64,000 bases of DNA from Agromyces agglutinans (GCF_009647605.1 NZ_WJIF01000007.1:49149-113148); one strand, 5' to 3'; counted from the first letter of the stretch, positions 24,246 to 33,341 are shown. Program-made: numbers and translations. Notes: generated by a model from the sequence alone, not told the origin.

Positions 24246-24681
24246 GTACGGTGAGTGAGCTCTTGCTCGAGAGCACGCACCAAGACGGAGCCGCTCGTTG
24301 CCTCCAACGCGATGCGCTCGTCAAGACGTTGGCCACGAAGACCTGAGCGTGTTCGCGTATGAACAGTTGTACGTTGAGCAAGTAGTCCGTCTCGAACGAC
24401 CGTCGGTCGCGAATTCGGCGTGCACGCCCGAAGCAATCGACCCACCAGTCAGCTTGATCGACAACGCGAGGTTCCAGCATGCCTGGCGTCACGGCATCCG
24501 CCCGGATTCGTGCGCGGAACCCTCCTATGAAGGTTGAGGCTCGCTCGTATCGACGGCTGAGCTCTGCAGCACCCACGCCACGTTTGAACGCAGCGCGAAT
24601 GAGCTCCTCCGCATCGGCGCCCGCATGTTGGGCATACGTTCGCACGAGGTCCCACTCCCCCGCTTCCTCGAGGCCGCCCAC
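24242..24681 (-). pseudogene. Frameshifted gene coupled to the antitoxin
   Basis: From the ATG at 24681 a plausible helical protein reads MGGLEEAGEWDLVRTYAQHA...DYLLNVQLFIREHAQVF. The frame then loses sense near 24330-24345. Another frame continues naturally with RGQRLDERIALEATSGSVLV...EQELTHRT and stops at 24242, overlapping the antitoxin ATG. The coupled stop strongly suggests that the second frame is the true 3' end. One base change would restore a protein of about 145 residues. No family is recognised; it may be a regulator or a partner of the antitoxin. Confidence 0.6.
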
Positions 24682-24709
24682 ATCGTCTCCGCTCGACTGA
24701 CTTCAGTAT

Positions 24710-24725
24710 GGTATTAATAATAACC
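24710..24725. promoter_or_regulatory. AT-rich near-palindrome GGTATTAATAATAACC in a divergent promoter
   Basis: This 16-mer ends exactly at the ATG of the phosphoesterase gene (24726), which has no Shine-Dalgarno sequence, so the mRNA is probably leaderless. Related 16-mers occur at 43555-43570 and 44107-44122. It may combine a -10 element with an operator shared with the divergent antitoxin operon. Confidence 0.45.
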
Positions 24726-25859
24726 ATGAGTGCGGCAGGGAGCTCATCCAAGATTCAGTTCGACGTCGATCGCATCGGCCTACTGGGCGGAGTGCGTGGG
24801 CGGCTCTCGGAGCTGGTTCAGGTGCTCGACGTTCTGTCCTCGCGTGGCGTCAGGCTCATCGTTCAACTCGGTGATTTCGGCGTCCCGTGGCCGACTGGAT
24901 CTGCCCAGCGGGACTTGGCAAAGCTCACGAGGCGACTCGCGTTGCGCGGGCAACGGCTCCTGTTCCTCGCAGGCAGCCACGATTGGAGCCCGATGCTCAA
25001 CGACCGGAGCGGGCTTACGCCCGATTGGTCCCCCGAAGGCATTCGGTGGCTGTCGTCACGGGTCGGCTTTCTGCCCAATGGCTTTCGCGCTTCGTTCTCG
25101 AGCGGCCGCTCATTCGCTGTACTCGGAGGCGCCGCATCCGTAGACCGTGCCATTCGGACTCGTGGCGTCGATTGGTGGCCGGAGGAACTGGCAACCGAGC
25201 AAGACCTGCAGGTGCTCGGCGATGAGCACTCAGACGTACTCTTCGGCCACGATGCACCACTGGACCTGCCAGAGGTCGACGCTGCGTTCGCGACTATGGC
25301 AACGACGTGGCCTCTCGACGACATCCGCTACGCCATTGCCGGACGGGCAACGTTCCATCGTGGCTTCCTTCAGGTTGCACCGAGCCTCTACGTCGGAAGC
25401 CACTACGAGCGGTTCATCATCGATGCCGTCGGATTCCGTCACGGTTCGCTTGGATTCTGGTCGAACATCGCGATGCTCGACCAGCTCGACGGGCCCGGCG
25501 CCTCAGTGGCGATCCTCGACACCACCACACTCGCCCTCGATTATCTCGACCGGGACGGGAGCGCCGTGCCCCGCGAACCTGCGACATCCAAGCTCACGTT
25601 GGAAAGCAAGGGCCGATGGCACGTCCAGACAGAGTCATCCGTCCATCTACTCGATTTCGACGAAGGTCATTGGGAACGTCTCCCCGGCCCCGACGCTAAC
25701 CCTTACCCAGGTCGCAATGAAGGCCAGCTCCGCTCCCTCGAGAACTTCATCCTCGGCTCGAACGGGTACCTCACCACCGTCGGAGATGACTTCTTCGAGT
25801 ACTACTGGGCCCACACCAGCATGATCCGCCACATCACACCCGCACCCCCGACGACATGA
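24726..25859 (+). CDS. Metallophosphoesterase-like protein
   Basis: This 377-residue protein has a calcineurin-like N-terminal half: DRIGLLGGVRGRLS (first metal loop, with DxH changed), VQLGDFGVPW (GD), LAGSHDW (in place of GNHD/E), FGHDAP and GSHYERF near residue 230. Most metal-binding positions are kept but two are altered, so activity is likely but not certain. The C-terminal 140 residues are of unknown type. The gene opens an operon with two unknown proteins; its stop overlaps the next ATG. The substrate could be a nucleotide, a phosphodiester or RNA. The position next to a toxin-antitoxin remnant suggests a stress or defence function, which is inference only. Confidence 0.75.
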   Translation: MSAAGSSSKIQFDVDRIGLLGGVRGRLSELVQVLDVLSSRGVRLIVQLGDFGVPWPTGSAQRDLAKLTRRLALRGQRLLFLAGSHDWSPMLNDRSGLTPDWSPEGIRWLSSRVGFLPNGFRASFSSGRSFAVLGGAASVDRAIRTRGVDWWPEELATEQDLQVLGDEHSDVLFGHDAPLDLPEVDAAFATMATTWPLDDIRYAIAGRATFHRGFLQVAPSLYVGSHYERFIIDAVGFRHGSLGFWSNIAMLDQLDGPGASVAILDTTTLALDYLDRDGSAVPREPATSKLTLESKGRWHVQTESSVHLLDFDEGHWERLPGPDANPYPGRNEGQLRSLENFILGSNGYLTTVGDDFFEYYWAHTSMIRHITPAPPTT

Positions 25860-26206
25860 ACGCCGGCGACTTCCTGGAGCGTCTCGATGCGACCGATCTT
25901 GGTTCGTTCATCGTGACCACCGAGAGCGGATCCATCTACGAGCTTCGAATCAATGCCGATCGCGCCGTCATGATCCGACACCCAGCCGTAGATGCACCGC
26001 TGGCGGCCGATGCCAGCCATCTCTACTTCGACAACGCTCCAATCGAATGCCGCTTTCGCACGATCCGGGTCGGCAACCCAGCCGCGTTCGTCTTCACTCG
26101 CGCGGATCGAGACGACGTGCCGAATTACGCCGCGACGGTTCGAGCGACCACCGAGGTCCGATCGATTCGTCGGCTCGATTCAGACACAGCGGACGGAGGC
26201 GGCTGA
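25856..26206 (+). CDS. Unknown protein, second gene of the phosphoesterase operon
   Basis: This 116-residue protein starts MNAGDFLERLDATDLGSFIV. It reads as a beta-rich small domain (SGSIYELRINADRAVMIRHP; CRFRTIRVGNPAAFVF). No family is recognised. The ATG overlaps the phosphoesterase stop as ATGA and its own stop overlaps the next ATG as TGATG, so all three genes are translationally coupled and probably act together. Confidence 0.75.
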   Translation: MNAGDFLERLDATDLGSFIVTTESGSIYELRINADRAVMIRHPAVDAPLAADASHLYFDNAPIECRFRTIRVGNPAAFVFTRADRDDVPNYAATVRATTEVRSIRRLDSDTADGGG

Positions 26207-26817
26207 TGGGCTTCTGGGACGGGTACCTCCCGAACCCCTCCATCGACGTCTTGGGACCCACACTGACCGCCGTCATCCACGCACTCGTCGTCGAACTCGA
26301 GTCAGTCTCGGTCGCTGAACTCCGCGATGCTACCGGTGCGTCGGATGCCGCGTTGAGACGCGCCCTTGAACGACTCGGGCGCTCGGGCACGGTCCTTGCT
26401 TTCGACGGTCACCCGATTCGATACCTCTGGAATCGTGACAGCTTCGCCTCACGCGGACTCACATTGCTCGCAACTTCGCAGAACGTGCTCGGCAACTACA
26501 TCAGCGGGTACGCCCGAGCACTCTCCGACGACCGAGTCACGACGGCGCTCACTCCGCCGCGGGACGGGGCACTCGCGGCCGTCGTTGCGATTGTGCGCCA
26601 CGGCCCCGACGGGGAAGCTACCAAGATCGCGGGTCAGATTCAAACGGAGCTGAGCGCCCTCCTTGGCGGCGTGGTGACGCAGTCGTTCTGGTCATGGGAG
26701 ACCTTCGAAAGCCAGGTTCGCGCTGCCGACGCAGATGTTCGATACCTCTCGGCGAACAACAGAGTCCTGTCAGGGCGTGATATCGGTCACCTCGTTTCTC
26801 GTGCACTCCGCCGATAG
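26206..26817 (+). CDS. Winged-helix-like protein, third gene of the phosphoesterase operon
   Basis: This 203-residue protein has an N-terminal winged-helix pattern: HALVVELESVSVAELRDATG, then SDAALRRALERLGRSGTVLAF. The wing is followed by HPIRYLWNRD. The C-terminal part (LSALLGGVVTQSFWSWETFE) has no recognised family. It probably senses a signal or DNA for the coupled phosphoesterase. An antitoxin-like or nucleotidyltransferase-partner role is possible but not shown. Confidence 0.7.
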   Translation: MGFWDGYLPNPSIDVLGPTLTAVIHALVVELESVSVAELRDATGASDAALRRALERLGRSGTVLAFDGHPIRYLWNRDSFASRGLTLLATSQNVLGNYISGYARALSDDRVTTALTPPRDGALAAVVAIVRHGPDGEATKIAGQIQTELSALLGGVVTQSFWSWETFESQVRAADADVRYLSANNRVLSGRDIGHLVSRALRR

Positions 26818-26950
26818 AACTCATTCGCCACCGATGCGGTCGCCTGCCCGTCGGCCGCATCGGCGTCGATGGTGGCCGATTGAGGATCGTTGGGCGGGCA
26901 GGTTCACCGACTTGAGTCGTCAGCGGTTTGCTCCCGATAGGCTCGCGTCC

Positions 26951-27343
26951 GTGACCAATCTGCGGACCAACGGCACCGAGATGCGACGCAGTCGATGGGC
27001 CCGGAATCTGGTCGCGATCGTGATGGGCGCGGTCTTGGCTGTGCTGCCATTGTTCTTTGTCACGATGCTGCTCGCACTGAGCATTCACGAGTACCAGTCG
27101 TACACCGCCGCGACGTCAGAGTACGGCGGCACCGCTGCGTTGAATGCCAAGGAAGAGCGCGGCAACATCATCATGGGTTCGCTCGCCTTGGTGGTGTTGT
27201 GGTTCTTCCTCACCGGGCTCGCGGCTGCCTACGCAGCAGTCATCGAGGGGCGGGTGCTCCGCACCGCAATCTGGGCTGGCGGCGTTATGGCCGTCGCGAT
27301 CGGTGCAATGCTCTTGTTTGGCCTGACGGTCGGTACAGCCTAA
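26951..27343 (+). CDS. Small membrane protein, two to three helices
   Basis: This 130-residue protein starts at GTG 26951 or at ATG 26981. The GTG follows TAGGCT-N7, the leaderless pattern seen elsewhere in the window, and is preferred. Hydrophobic helices lie at about residues 20-42 (LVAIVMGAVLAVLPLFFVTM), 73-95 and 105-127. No family is recognised. The next gene also encodes a membrane-anchored protein of unknown role. Confidence 0.65.
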   Translation: MTNLRTNGTEMRRSRWARNLVAIVMGAVLAVLPLFFVTMLLALSIHEYQSYTAATSEYGGTAALNAKEERGNIIMGSLALVVLWFFLTGLAAAYAAVIEGRVLRTAIWAGGVMAVAIGAMLLFGLTVGTA

Positions 27344-27402
27344 CGACCGGCATGCGGGGCAAACTCTCAACGCTGTCCTTCCAATACCGGTACTTTTCAA
27401 GA

Positions 27403-27906
27403 ATGACCCCCGCGAACGAATCCGGTACAGGCAAGCCGCTACTCATGCGTCGCAGGGCTTTCTGGGCAACTATCGCCGTGAGCGTGGCGGCAATAGTCAT
27501 CATCCCTTCTCTTCTGTTCCTCGGGCTCGTGCACGCCTGGGCAGCGATCGCCACTCCGTCCCCGGTTCCGGTCGCGAAGGACGCAGCGACGCCGCCAGCG
27601 ACCTCGGCCCCCACGACCACATCACCGCATCCCAATACGACGCGAGGCGAGCAGCAGGTCTTCAACGACCTCGTCGACAGTTGCATGGCGGAGAAGGGAT
27701 ACCCACTTCACCTGCTGGCGGCCTGGCGCGCCCAAGACTTCACGGTTCCGTTCGCCCTCGTTCCCCCTGAGGAACAGCCGGAACTTGAGTACGCACTCTG
27801 GGGCGACATCGCAGCCAGCGAGAACACCAGCTACGAGGAGTACGTCGCTGGGGGAAGCTGCGAGGGATACGCACTCGGACAGCTGTATACCTGGGAAGAC
27901 CACTGA
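27403..27906 (+). CDS. Membrane-anchored small protein with extracytoplasmic domain
   Basis: This 167-residue protein has one transmembrane helix (about residues 21-43, FWATIAVSVAAIVIIPSLLF), then a Pro/Thr/Ala-rich stalk and a small acidic domain with two cysteines (DSCMAEKGYP, GGSCEGYALG) that could form a disulfide. The ATG at 27403 follows TACTTT by seven bases, a leaderless pattern. No family is recognised; similar anchored single-domain proteins are common in Microbacteriaceae. Confidence 0.65.
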   Translation: MTPANESGTGKPLLMRRRAFWATIAVSVAAIVIIPSLLFLGLVHAWAAIATPSPVPVAKDAATPPATSAPTTTSPHPNTTRGEQQVFNDLVDSCMAEKGYPLHLLAAWRAQDFTVPFALVPPEEQPELEYALWGDIAASENTSYEEYVAGGSCEGYALGQLYTWEDH

Positions 27907-27935
27907 CCGGCGGGCTGCAGGTTTGCGCGCGGCGA

Positions 27936-28385
27936 GTGAGTCCTGCCGATGATGCCGCCGACTGCCTCGGCGAGATACTCCTCGTGCTCTGGCGCCGACG
28001 CGACGCGCTGCCGCAGGCTATTGAGGAGCGTCGAGCGTGGACGTTCGGCATCGCGAACCGCGTGCTCAAGAGTTACCGGCGCGGCAGCATCCGCCGGATC
28101 GCGCTCATGAGCCGCCTGCGGGACGAGATCCCCGTGTCGAACTCGTTCTCACCGAGCAGCGATGATTCCGCGGTGATCGACGTGTTCGCACGATTGCGGC
28201 ATTCCAACCGAGAAGTCATCGCATTGGCCGTGTGGAAGGGTTTCTCACTCGCTGAGGCGCCGTCGATCCTCGGGGCGCACAACCCCGAGTCGCTCGAATC
28301 CGCGATACGCGCCGATGCTGCACGAGCGAGGTACTCGCGAGCTCGCCGTCGCGTTCGTCTCACGGTCGAAGGCCACGATGAGTGA
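27936..28385 (+). pseudogene. ECF sigma factor lacking its N-terminus
   Basis: The frame shows the second half of sigma region 2 (DCLGEILLVLWRRRDALP, WTFGIANRVLKSYRRG) and region 4 (RHSNREVIALAVWKGFSLAE). The first 25-30 residues of region 2, including core-binding helices, are missing. The frame continues upstream of the GTG at 27936 only for a few plausible residues (GLQVCARR) before meeting the end of the previous gene. It is either a 5'-truncated remnant left by a recombination event or a shortened variant. The next gene overlaps it by eight bases, as sigma/anti-sigma-like membrane pairs often do. Confidence 0.6.
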
Positions 28386-29037
28386 GACGAGCCTGCCTCT
28401 CGCTGGGGCACGGCGGCGCTGGGCGCGCGCGCTTCGGGTTGCGGGCGTTGCATCGTTATTTGGAGCGGTGCTGCTAGGAACGATCAATCTCTGGTCCTTG
28501 GTCGGCCCCGGCCGGCCACGCCCGGCAATTGAGGACTTCACCTTGATCCTCGGCAATTGGATTCCCACAACCTGGGAAGCTGAGTTCGCACTCGTCCTGA
28601 CCTCGGTCATGGCTCTCATGGTGGCTTCATCACTCGCTCCACCCACCGGAAGCCCACCCCAGCGCCGGGTCTGGGCCACTTCAATGTGGGCGCTCTCCAT
28701 TCTCGCGATCCCCTCGCTCGGGGCGACCTTGCTCACTTCGGGTGTGCTGATCTCCACTTACTCGGTGCTGCCAAACCCGAGCGACGGTGGATGCCGGATC
28801 GTTGTGCGTGAGACATCTGTACTGCTTGTCGGTGGAGGAACTGTCGGGGTCGTGCAACCCGGTTCCGTCGTGGTCGACTGGGTTCGTACCTACAGCGCTG
28901 ACGACGGCTACACGCCATTCTCGGCCGGGACCTACCGCCTCGAATGGAGCGCACGAGTGGCCGGCATCGATCTATGGGGTCCCGCCCAAGACCCGACGAA
29001 CTGGACCTCCGACGCTCCGATTCTCTGCGACAGGTGA
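28378..29037 (+). CDS. Membrane protein coupled to the sigma-factor remnant
   Basis: This 219-residue protein has three hydrophobic segments: residues about 20-42, 60-85 (EFALVLTSVMALMVASSL) and 98-122. A C-terminal beta-rich extracytoplasmic domain follows, with two cysteines. The ATG overlaps the sigma gene stop by eight bases. The position suggests a membrane partner or target of the sigma factor. No anti-sigma zinc motif (HxxxCxxC) is present. Confidence 0.65.
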   Translation: MSETSLPLAGARRRWARALRVAGVASLFGAVLLGTINLWSLVGPGRPRPAIEDFTLILGNWIPTTWEAEFALVLTSVMALMVASSLAPPTGSPPQRRVWATSMWALSILAIPSLGATLLTSGVLISTYSVLPNPSDGGCRIVVRETSVLLVGGGTVGVVQPGSVVVDWVRTYSADDGYTPFSAGTYRLEWSARVAGIDLWGPAQDPTNWTSDAPILCDR

Positions 29038-29228
29038 TCACAGCCCACCGCGAGCAACGAGCGATTGAGCAGCCAAGCGAGAACTCGATCAATGTCGACG
29101 CATCCGCCCGCAAGCCGGTCGGCGAACGCCACGGAATTCTGCGTTCACGGCGCGATACCCAGCCTGCCCGCAGCCGGATCCGCGTGCGGGACATGCTCAT
29201 CAATCCCGCTGTCTGACTAGGGCTGAGG

Positions 29229-29585
29229 TTACAGTCCGACGTCCTTCCTCGAGGAGAGCACGAGCTGTTCGACTAGGGCCTCGGGAATGGGGTTGCTCGC
29301 TCGGAAGGTGATCCCGGTCTTCGTGGCCTTCAGGCCGGCGACGGCGATCTCTTCAGCAAGTTCGGTGATGGCGCCTGGTGAGAGGTACAGGCCGCACTGC
29401 TTGGTGAAGGCGGCGTAACTGGCGATTATGGATCGCCCGATCCGGAAGCCTGGCATGCCGTATTCGATGACCTCCTCTGCGTCTGGCAGAGTTCGCGCAA
29501 GCTGAGCACGCAGCCCGGACAGCAATGGTCGGAACTGTTCCGGAGCCGAAGCGATGTACGCGTCGTGGTCGGAGATGGTCGTCAT
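29229..29585 (-). CDS. DUF1801 / YdhG-like protein
   Basis: This 118-residue protein has the DUF1801 pattern: LRAQLARTLPDAEEVIEYGMPGF, a central YAAFTKQCGLYLSPG and a C-terminal KTGITFRASNPIP. The family includes iron chaperone-like YdhG and Fdx-associated proteins of uncertain function. The start at 29585 gives the usual family length; an ATG at 29600 is also possible. It is divergent from the inositol-monophosphatase-like gene. Confidence 0.8.
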   Translation of the reverse strand: MTTISDHDAYIASAPEQFRPLLSGLRAQLARTLPDAEEVIEYGMPGFRIGRSIIASYAAFTKQCGLYLSPGAITELAEEIAVAGLKATKTGITFRASNPIPEALVEQLVLSSRKDVGL

Positions 29586-29759
29586 CCCATCATTCTTCAT
29601 GACCTATCCGGTTGCATGATTTCCAGCTCTGAGTTTTGCCCCGCGACGCCCGCCTATTCCGCCGGACCTGTGCCGGACGCGGATCCGCCAGCGGCATCCT
29701 CGGCCGGACACAGGCCTTTGAGTCCACCGTTCTCGCCGCCGGCTGGCTATTGTTACCCA

Positions 29760-30581
29760 GTGGATTTCCAAGACGCGGCAGACCTCGCCATCCAACTCGC
29801 CCGCGACGCTGGCGATTTCGCGGTCGCTGAGCGCGAAGAGGCGCGAATCGAGGCAAAGGGCGACGGAGCCGACTTCGTCACCCACGTCGACCGCGCAGTC
29901 GAACGACGAATCGCTGCAGCCATCGCGACCCAATACCCCGATCACTCGATCCTTGGAGAGGAACATGGCGAACAAGGGGGAGAACTGACAGAATTCCGCT
30001 GGCTTATTGACCCGCTGGATGGCACCAACAACTACGTCCTCGGCCTCGACATTTATGGCGTGTGCATCACACTCTGCCATCACGACATCCCGGTCGCAGC
30101 AGTAGTACACGACTCCCCACGTCGCCGAACCTACTGGGCTGTCACCGGTACCGGCGCGTGGCTCTCCATCGACGCAAGGCCACCGCAGCGTCTCTTGCTC
30201 CATGGTGCAGAACCGCTCGCGAACACGACCGTTTCACTCACACAGGGATATGCGGTCGGCCACAACGACGCTCGTCGAAACACCCTGTTTGGCGCACTCG
30301 AACGCCAGACCAAGCGAGTCCTTCGCACCTGGGCTCCATCTGTCGATTGGGGACTTCTAGCCACTGGACGGCTCGGAGCCGTCATCGCCTACCGCAATGA
30401 GCCCTGGGACCTTGTCGGTGGGGCGCTTATCGCCACCGAAGCGGGCGCACGCATGTACACCGACGCCACAGGCGACCTCGTAATCGTGGGTCATCCACGT
30501 ACAGTGGACGAACTTCAAGTCCTTCTGGACGGACAGCGTCATCACCGAAGTGCCCTCGCAGAGGCGGGCAAGCAAGCGTAG
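29760..30581 (+). CDS. Inositol-monophosphatase-family phosphatase
   Basis: This 273-residue protein carries the three metal-site motifs of the Li+-sensitive phosphatase family: ILGEEHGE (Glu), WLIDPLDGTNNYVLG (DPxDGT) and PWDLVGGALIATEAG (WD). Members dephosphorylate inositol-1-phosphate, histidinol phosphate, NADP(H) or PAP; the sequence does not decide which. The GTG at 29760 follows TATTGT by seven bases, a leaderless start. The longer reading from 29565 adds a Pro/Ser/Ala-rich tail unlike the family and is rejected. Confidence 0.88.
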   Translation: MDFQDAADLAIQLARDAGDFAVAEREEARIEAKGDGADFVTHVDRAVERRIAAAIATQYPDHSILGEEHGEQGGELTEFRWLIDPLDGTNNYVLGLDIYGVCITLCHHDIPVAAVVHDSPRRRTYWAVTGTGAWLSIDARPPQRLLLHGAEPLANTTVSLTQGYAVGHNDARRNTLFGALERQTKRVLRTWAPSVDWGLLATGRLGAVIAYRNEPWDLVGGALIATEAGARMYTDATGDLVIVGHPRTVDELQVLLDGQRHHRSALAEAGKQA

Positions 30582-30764
30582 ATCCCTGCCCTCGAGGTTC
30601 AGCGAATCCTGCAAGAGCCCGGCCAACGGGGCCTGGCAGCCGGCTACTACACATCCTCGACCGCAGCGAAAGTGCAAAACGGTCACCGCACCACCCCAGG
30701 CGGATCGGCCTGCGGATCATCGCTCCGTCACTAGCGAATTTCCCCAGGGCTGCGGCCCTCCGCG

Positions 30765-31310
30765 TCAGCCGCGTGGATCCTCGAGGGAGCCCATCGCGTC
30801 CATAAGTGTGTCGTGGATGTACTCAAGCTTCGGGCTCGTGAAGCTCGACCAGTCATCGTCACCGCTGGCCTGCGACCAGTCCGAGGCATCAGCTTGGGTC
30901 TCGCCGTCCCAGGCCGTCGCCGGTACGTGCTTGTAGACCCACCAAATGTTGCCGGACGGGTCTGAGAACCGCGACAAGGTGTCGCCGAAGAAGTCGGTTG
31001 GCTTCGTGATGACAGTGCCGCCGTGCTGCTCGGCGCGACCGAGCGTCGCGTCGACATCGTCGACGTACACGCGTGTGAACGCGGGGGTGAACGGCCAGTT
31101 GGGCTTCCGATCTGCGACCGTCACGGTCGAGTCACCGAGCCGCAGCTCGGAGTGCAGGATGAGCCCGTCGGTGTCGAGAGTGCGGGCTTCGGCAACATCG
31201 GTGGCGCCGAACACCGCGACGATGAAGTCGATCAGTGCGGCCGCGCCGTCGGACATGATGAATGGGTTCACGGTGTTCGAACCCTCGGGGGCTGGTGGGA
31301 TGTTGTTCAC
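30765..31310 (-). CDS. VOC / glyoxalase-fold protein
   Basis: This 181-residue protein of the vicinal-oxygen-chelate superfamily is closest to the PhnB/glyoxalase-like branch: GAAALIDFIVAVFGATDVAE, FTRVYVDDVDATLGRAEQHG and DTLSRFSDPSGNIWWVYKHV. The GTG start at 31310 has AAAGG upstream. The AraC-type gene on the same strand lies 105 bases upstream and may control it. The function could be resistance or detoxification; no substrate can be assigned. Confidence 0.85.
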   Translation of the reverse strand: MNNIPPAPEGSNTVNPFIMSDGAAALIDFIVAVFGATDVAEARTLDTDGLILHSELRLGDSTVTVADRKPNWPFTPAFTRVYVDDVDATLGRAEQHGGTVITKPTDFFGDTLSRFSDPSGNIWWVYKHVPATAWDGETQADASDWSQASGDDDWSSFTSPKLEYIHDTLMDAMGSLEDPRG

Positions 31311-31415
31311 ATTCGTACCTTTCGCTCACCTTCAGGATCGGCTCACGCGCTCCCGAGGTCCTTGGACAATTGCGACAATCCGCGAATGGTTCGGCGGTAG
31401 CGTCGTCGGCGGCGA

Positions 31416-32078
31416 TCAGCGCGTCTGACGAATGTCGGAGGGTCGCTCCGCCCGAAGCGCCACGAAGGAGCGGGTGAGGTGTGCCTGATCGGCGAAGCCG
31501 AGTTCGGCCGCGACCTCGGTCGCAGTCTTGCCTCGGCGGAGAGCGGCTTCGGCGGCCCTGGCCCGAGCGAACTGAGTGATACGCGTCGGGCTCAGCCCGG
31601 TGGCGACTTTCACCCGGCGCTGCCAACTTCTCGTGGAGTACCCGGTGCGGTCGCCGCGCAGTGCGCGCGCCGCATGCGCATCGACTCGCACGATGCCTCG
31701 CTGCTCGAGGGCCTCGACGCATGCGTGAAGCTGTTCAAATTCAGGAATCGGGAGTAACTCGCCTGACACGGCGAACGTGTCGTCTGCACAGATCAGAGAG
31801 ACGAACCGGCCGACGAGTTGCGACTTCGGCAGGCGTGCGATGGTCACTTCGGGGTGAAGCTCCACGCCCCAGTGACTCGCGCCGGCGATACCGACGAGTA
31901 TTCGCGGCCTCGGCGTCGGGCCAGCGAGCTCGGCGGTGATCGACCCGTCGGGTAGTCGCGTGAATGCGAGCCCCCAATGCTCGTTCGCCGGCTCGAGGTA
32001 CTCGTCGGGTTCTTCGACGTGTGCTCGCCAGATCGAGTGGATCAGTCGGTGATCGTCGCAGACTTCGATCTCATACAT
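31416..32078 (-). CDS. AraC-family regulator
   Basis: This 220-residue protein has a C-terminal AraC double helix-turn-helix: STRSWQRRVKVATGLSP, ARARAAEAALRRGKTATEVA and AELGFADQAHLTRSFVALRAERPSDIRQ. The N-terminal part is a short beta-rich domain. The ATG at 32078 follows GGGGAGGAT. The open frame continues upstream to 32525, but that extension has no AraC-like sequence. It is upstream of the VOC gene, with which it may be co-transcribed. Confidence 0.88.
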   Translation of the reverse strand: MYEIEVCDDHRLIHSIWRAHVEEPDEYLEPANEHWGLAFTRLPDGSITAELAGPTPRPRILVGIAGASHWGVELHPEVTIARLPKSQLVGRFVSLICADDTFAVSGELLPIPEFEQLHACVEALEQRGIVRVDAHAARALRGDRTGYSTRSWQRRVKVATGLSPTRITQFARARAAEAALRRGKTATEVAAELGFADQAHLTRSFVALRAERPSDIRQTR

Positions 32079-32678
32079 GCATCCTCCCCGAACCATCGCG
32101 GCACCTGCGGTTGCACTCTGCCCGCAAGCAACGATCCCACACGGCGGAACCATCCGCTTCGATGGCTCGACTCGCACCGTGACCGCCGCCGGACAACCGA
32201 GACCGCACTCCACCTCTGCCGATCCCGCGGCGGGGTCGCCCAGCGCGCCACTTTGAGCCGCAGGGTCGCCTAGGTCGTCACAGGCTTCATCGTCGCGCAA
32301 GCGGATCCATCTGCGGGCTTTCGCTGCAATGTATGCAGCGGCCGATTTCGGTTCGACGGTCTCACCTAACGCCGCCACTGTCTCGTCGGCTCCGGTGACG
32401 ATTTCGGACGCGAAGTCACCGAACAGTCCTTCCGCGCTCGGACCCGAAGATGAGGTGCCCTCGTTCACCGTAGTTGCCGAAACTACTATCCCGACGACGA
32501 CATTGGTGATGCGATCGAACCGCAACGCCGCTCCCGAAGAGGCGCCACTACGCGGGTACGTTCACAGTTCGCCCCCACTCGGTGACGGTCAGCGGCCGGT
32601 ACGTCGACCACGGCTTGGTGCATAGACGTTGGACAAACGTGAACGGTTCAAGTTCGACCCTCGCAGGCACGCGCAGTT
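32079..32678. other. 600-base stretch without a confident gene
   Basis: Open frames exist on both strands (for example minus 32525 down to the AraC gene, plus 32329-32625), but none shows a recognisable domain or a convincing start. The minus frame has a helix-like KARRWIRLRDDE segment and could be a decayed gene. Nothing else is visible. Confidence 0.4.
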
Positions 32679-33092
32679 TCACGCGGGTTCGCTCTCGTGT
32701 GTCATCTCGCGGCCGTGGGCGGTGATGGCATAGATCACGAGGATGTCGATGCCGATGACGATCACGGACCACCATGGCTGAGCGGGCACAAGGAAGAGCT
32801 GGCCGAGAGCACTCAGCCCGGCGATGATGATTGCGATCACTCTCGCCCAGGTGGCACCCGAGAACAGGGCTATTCCGGTGAACAGGAGCAAGAGGCCGAT
32901 CAGGAGGTTCCACCACCCCCAACCGGTGAGGTCGAATAGGAACAGGCTGCCGCCAGCGAGAACGTAGTAGCCGTTCGATCCCAGCAAGGCGACGATGCCT
33001 TGAAGCGCGCTGAATGCGCCGTTCAAGATCAGGATGATCGCGGCAAAGCCGATCCATCCGACCCATCCGGTGGTCGCTCGTGCAGTACTCAT
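32679..33092 (-). CDS. DUF7144-type four-helix membrane protein
   Basis: This 137-residue protein has four hydrophobic helices with the family pattern: GWVGWIGFAAIILILNGAF, IVALLGSNGYYVLAGG, LTGWGWWNLLIGLLLLFTG and QPWWSVIVIGIDILVIYAIT. DUF7144 proteins are widespread in Actinobacteria and often appear in general stress clusters; the molecular role is unknown. The start at 33092 is chosen because upstream residues are polar and unlike the family. It is divergent from the carboxymuconolactone-decarboxylase-fold gene. Confidence 0.85.
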   Translation of the reverse strand: MSTARATTGWVGWIGFAAIILILNGAFSALQGIVALLGSNGYYVLAGGSLFLFDLTGWGWWNLLIGLLLLFTGIALFSGATWARVIAIIIAGLSALGQLFLVPAQPWWSVIVIGIDILVIYAITAHGREMTHESEPA

Positions 33093-33341
33093 GGTCTCGA
33101 CGTCCTTCCCTCTAGTGGCCGTTGGCGCGGGCGCCCCGGACCCTCTCTCGAACAATGCAAGGGTGCCGAAGGACCGAGGAGCGGGCATCACCACACTCGA
33201 ATGAATCGCCTTCAACCTCGCCGTCCGCCGTGCTGGTGGGTTTCATTCGAAAAGAATGAGGCGAATCTGGGTTGCCGCGGGTCGAATGACCTCTGGAGCG
33301 TCACGCTGCTGACGGTCTCAATCAACCAGGAGGAACCCACC

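Noticed and set aside
32079..32678. A gene on either strand between the AraC and DUF7144 genes
   Set aside because: Open frames lack domains, convincing starts or typical composition. A decayed gene is possible but not supported.
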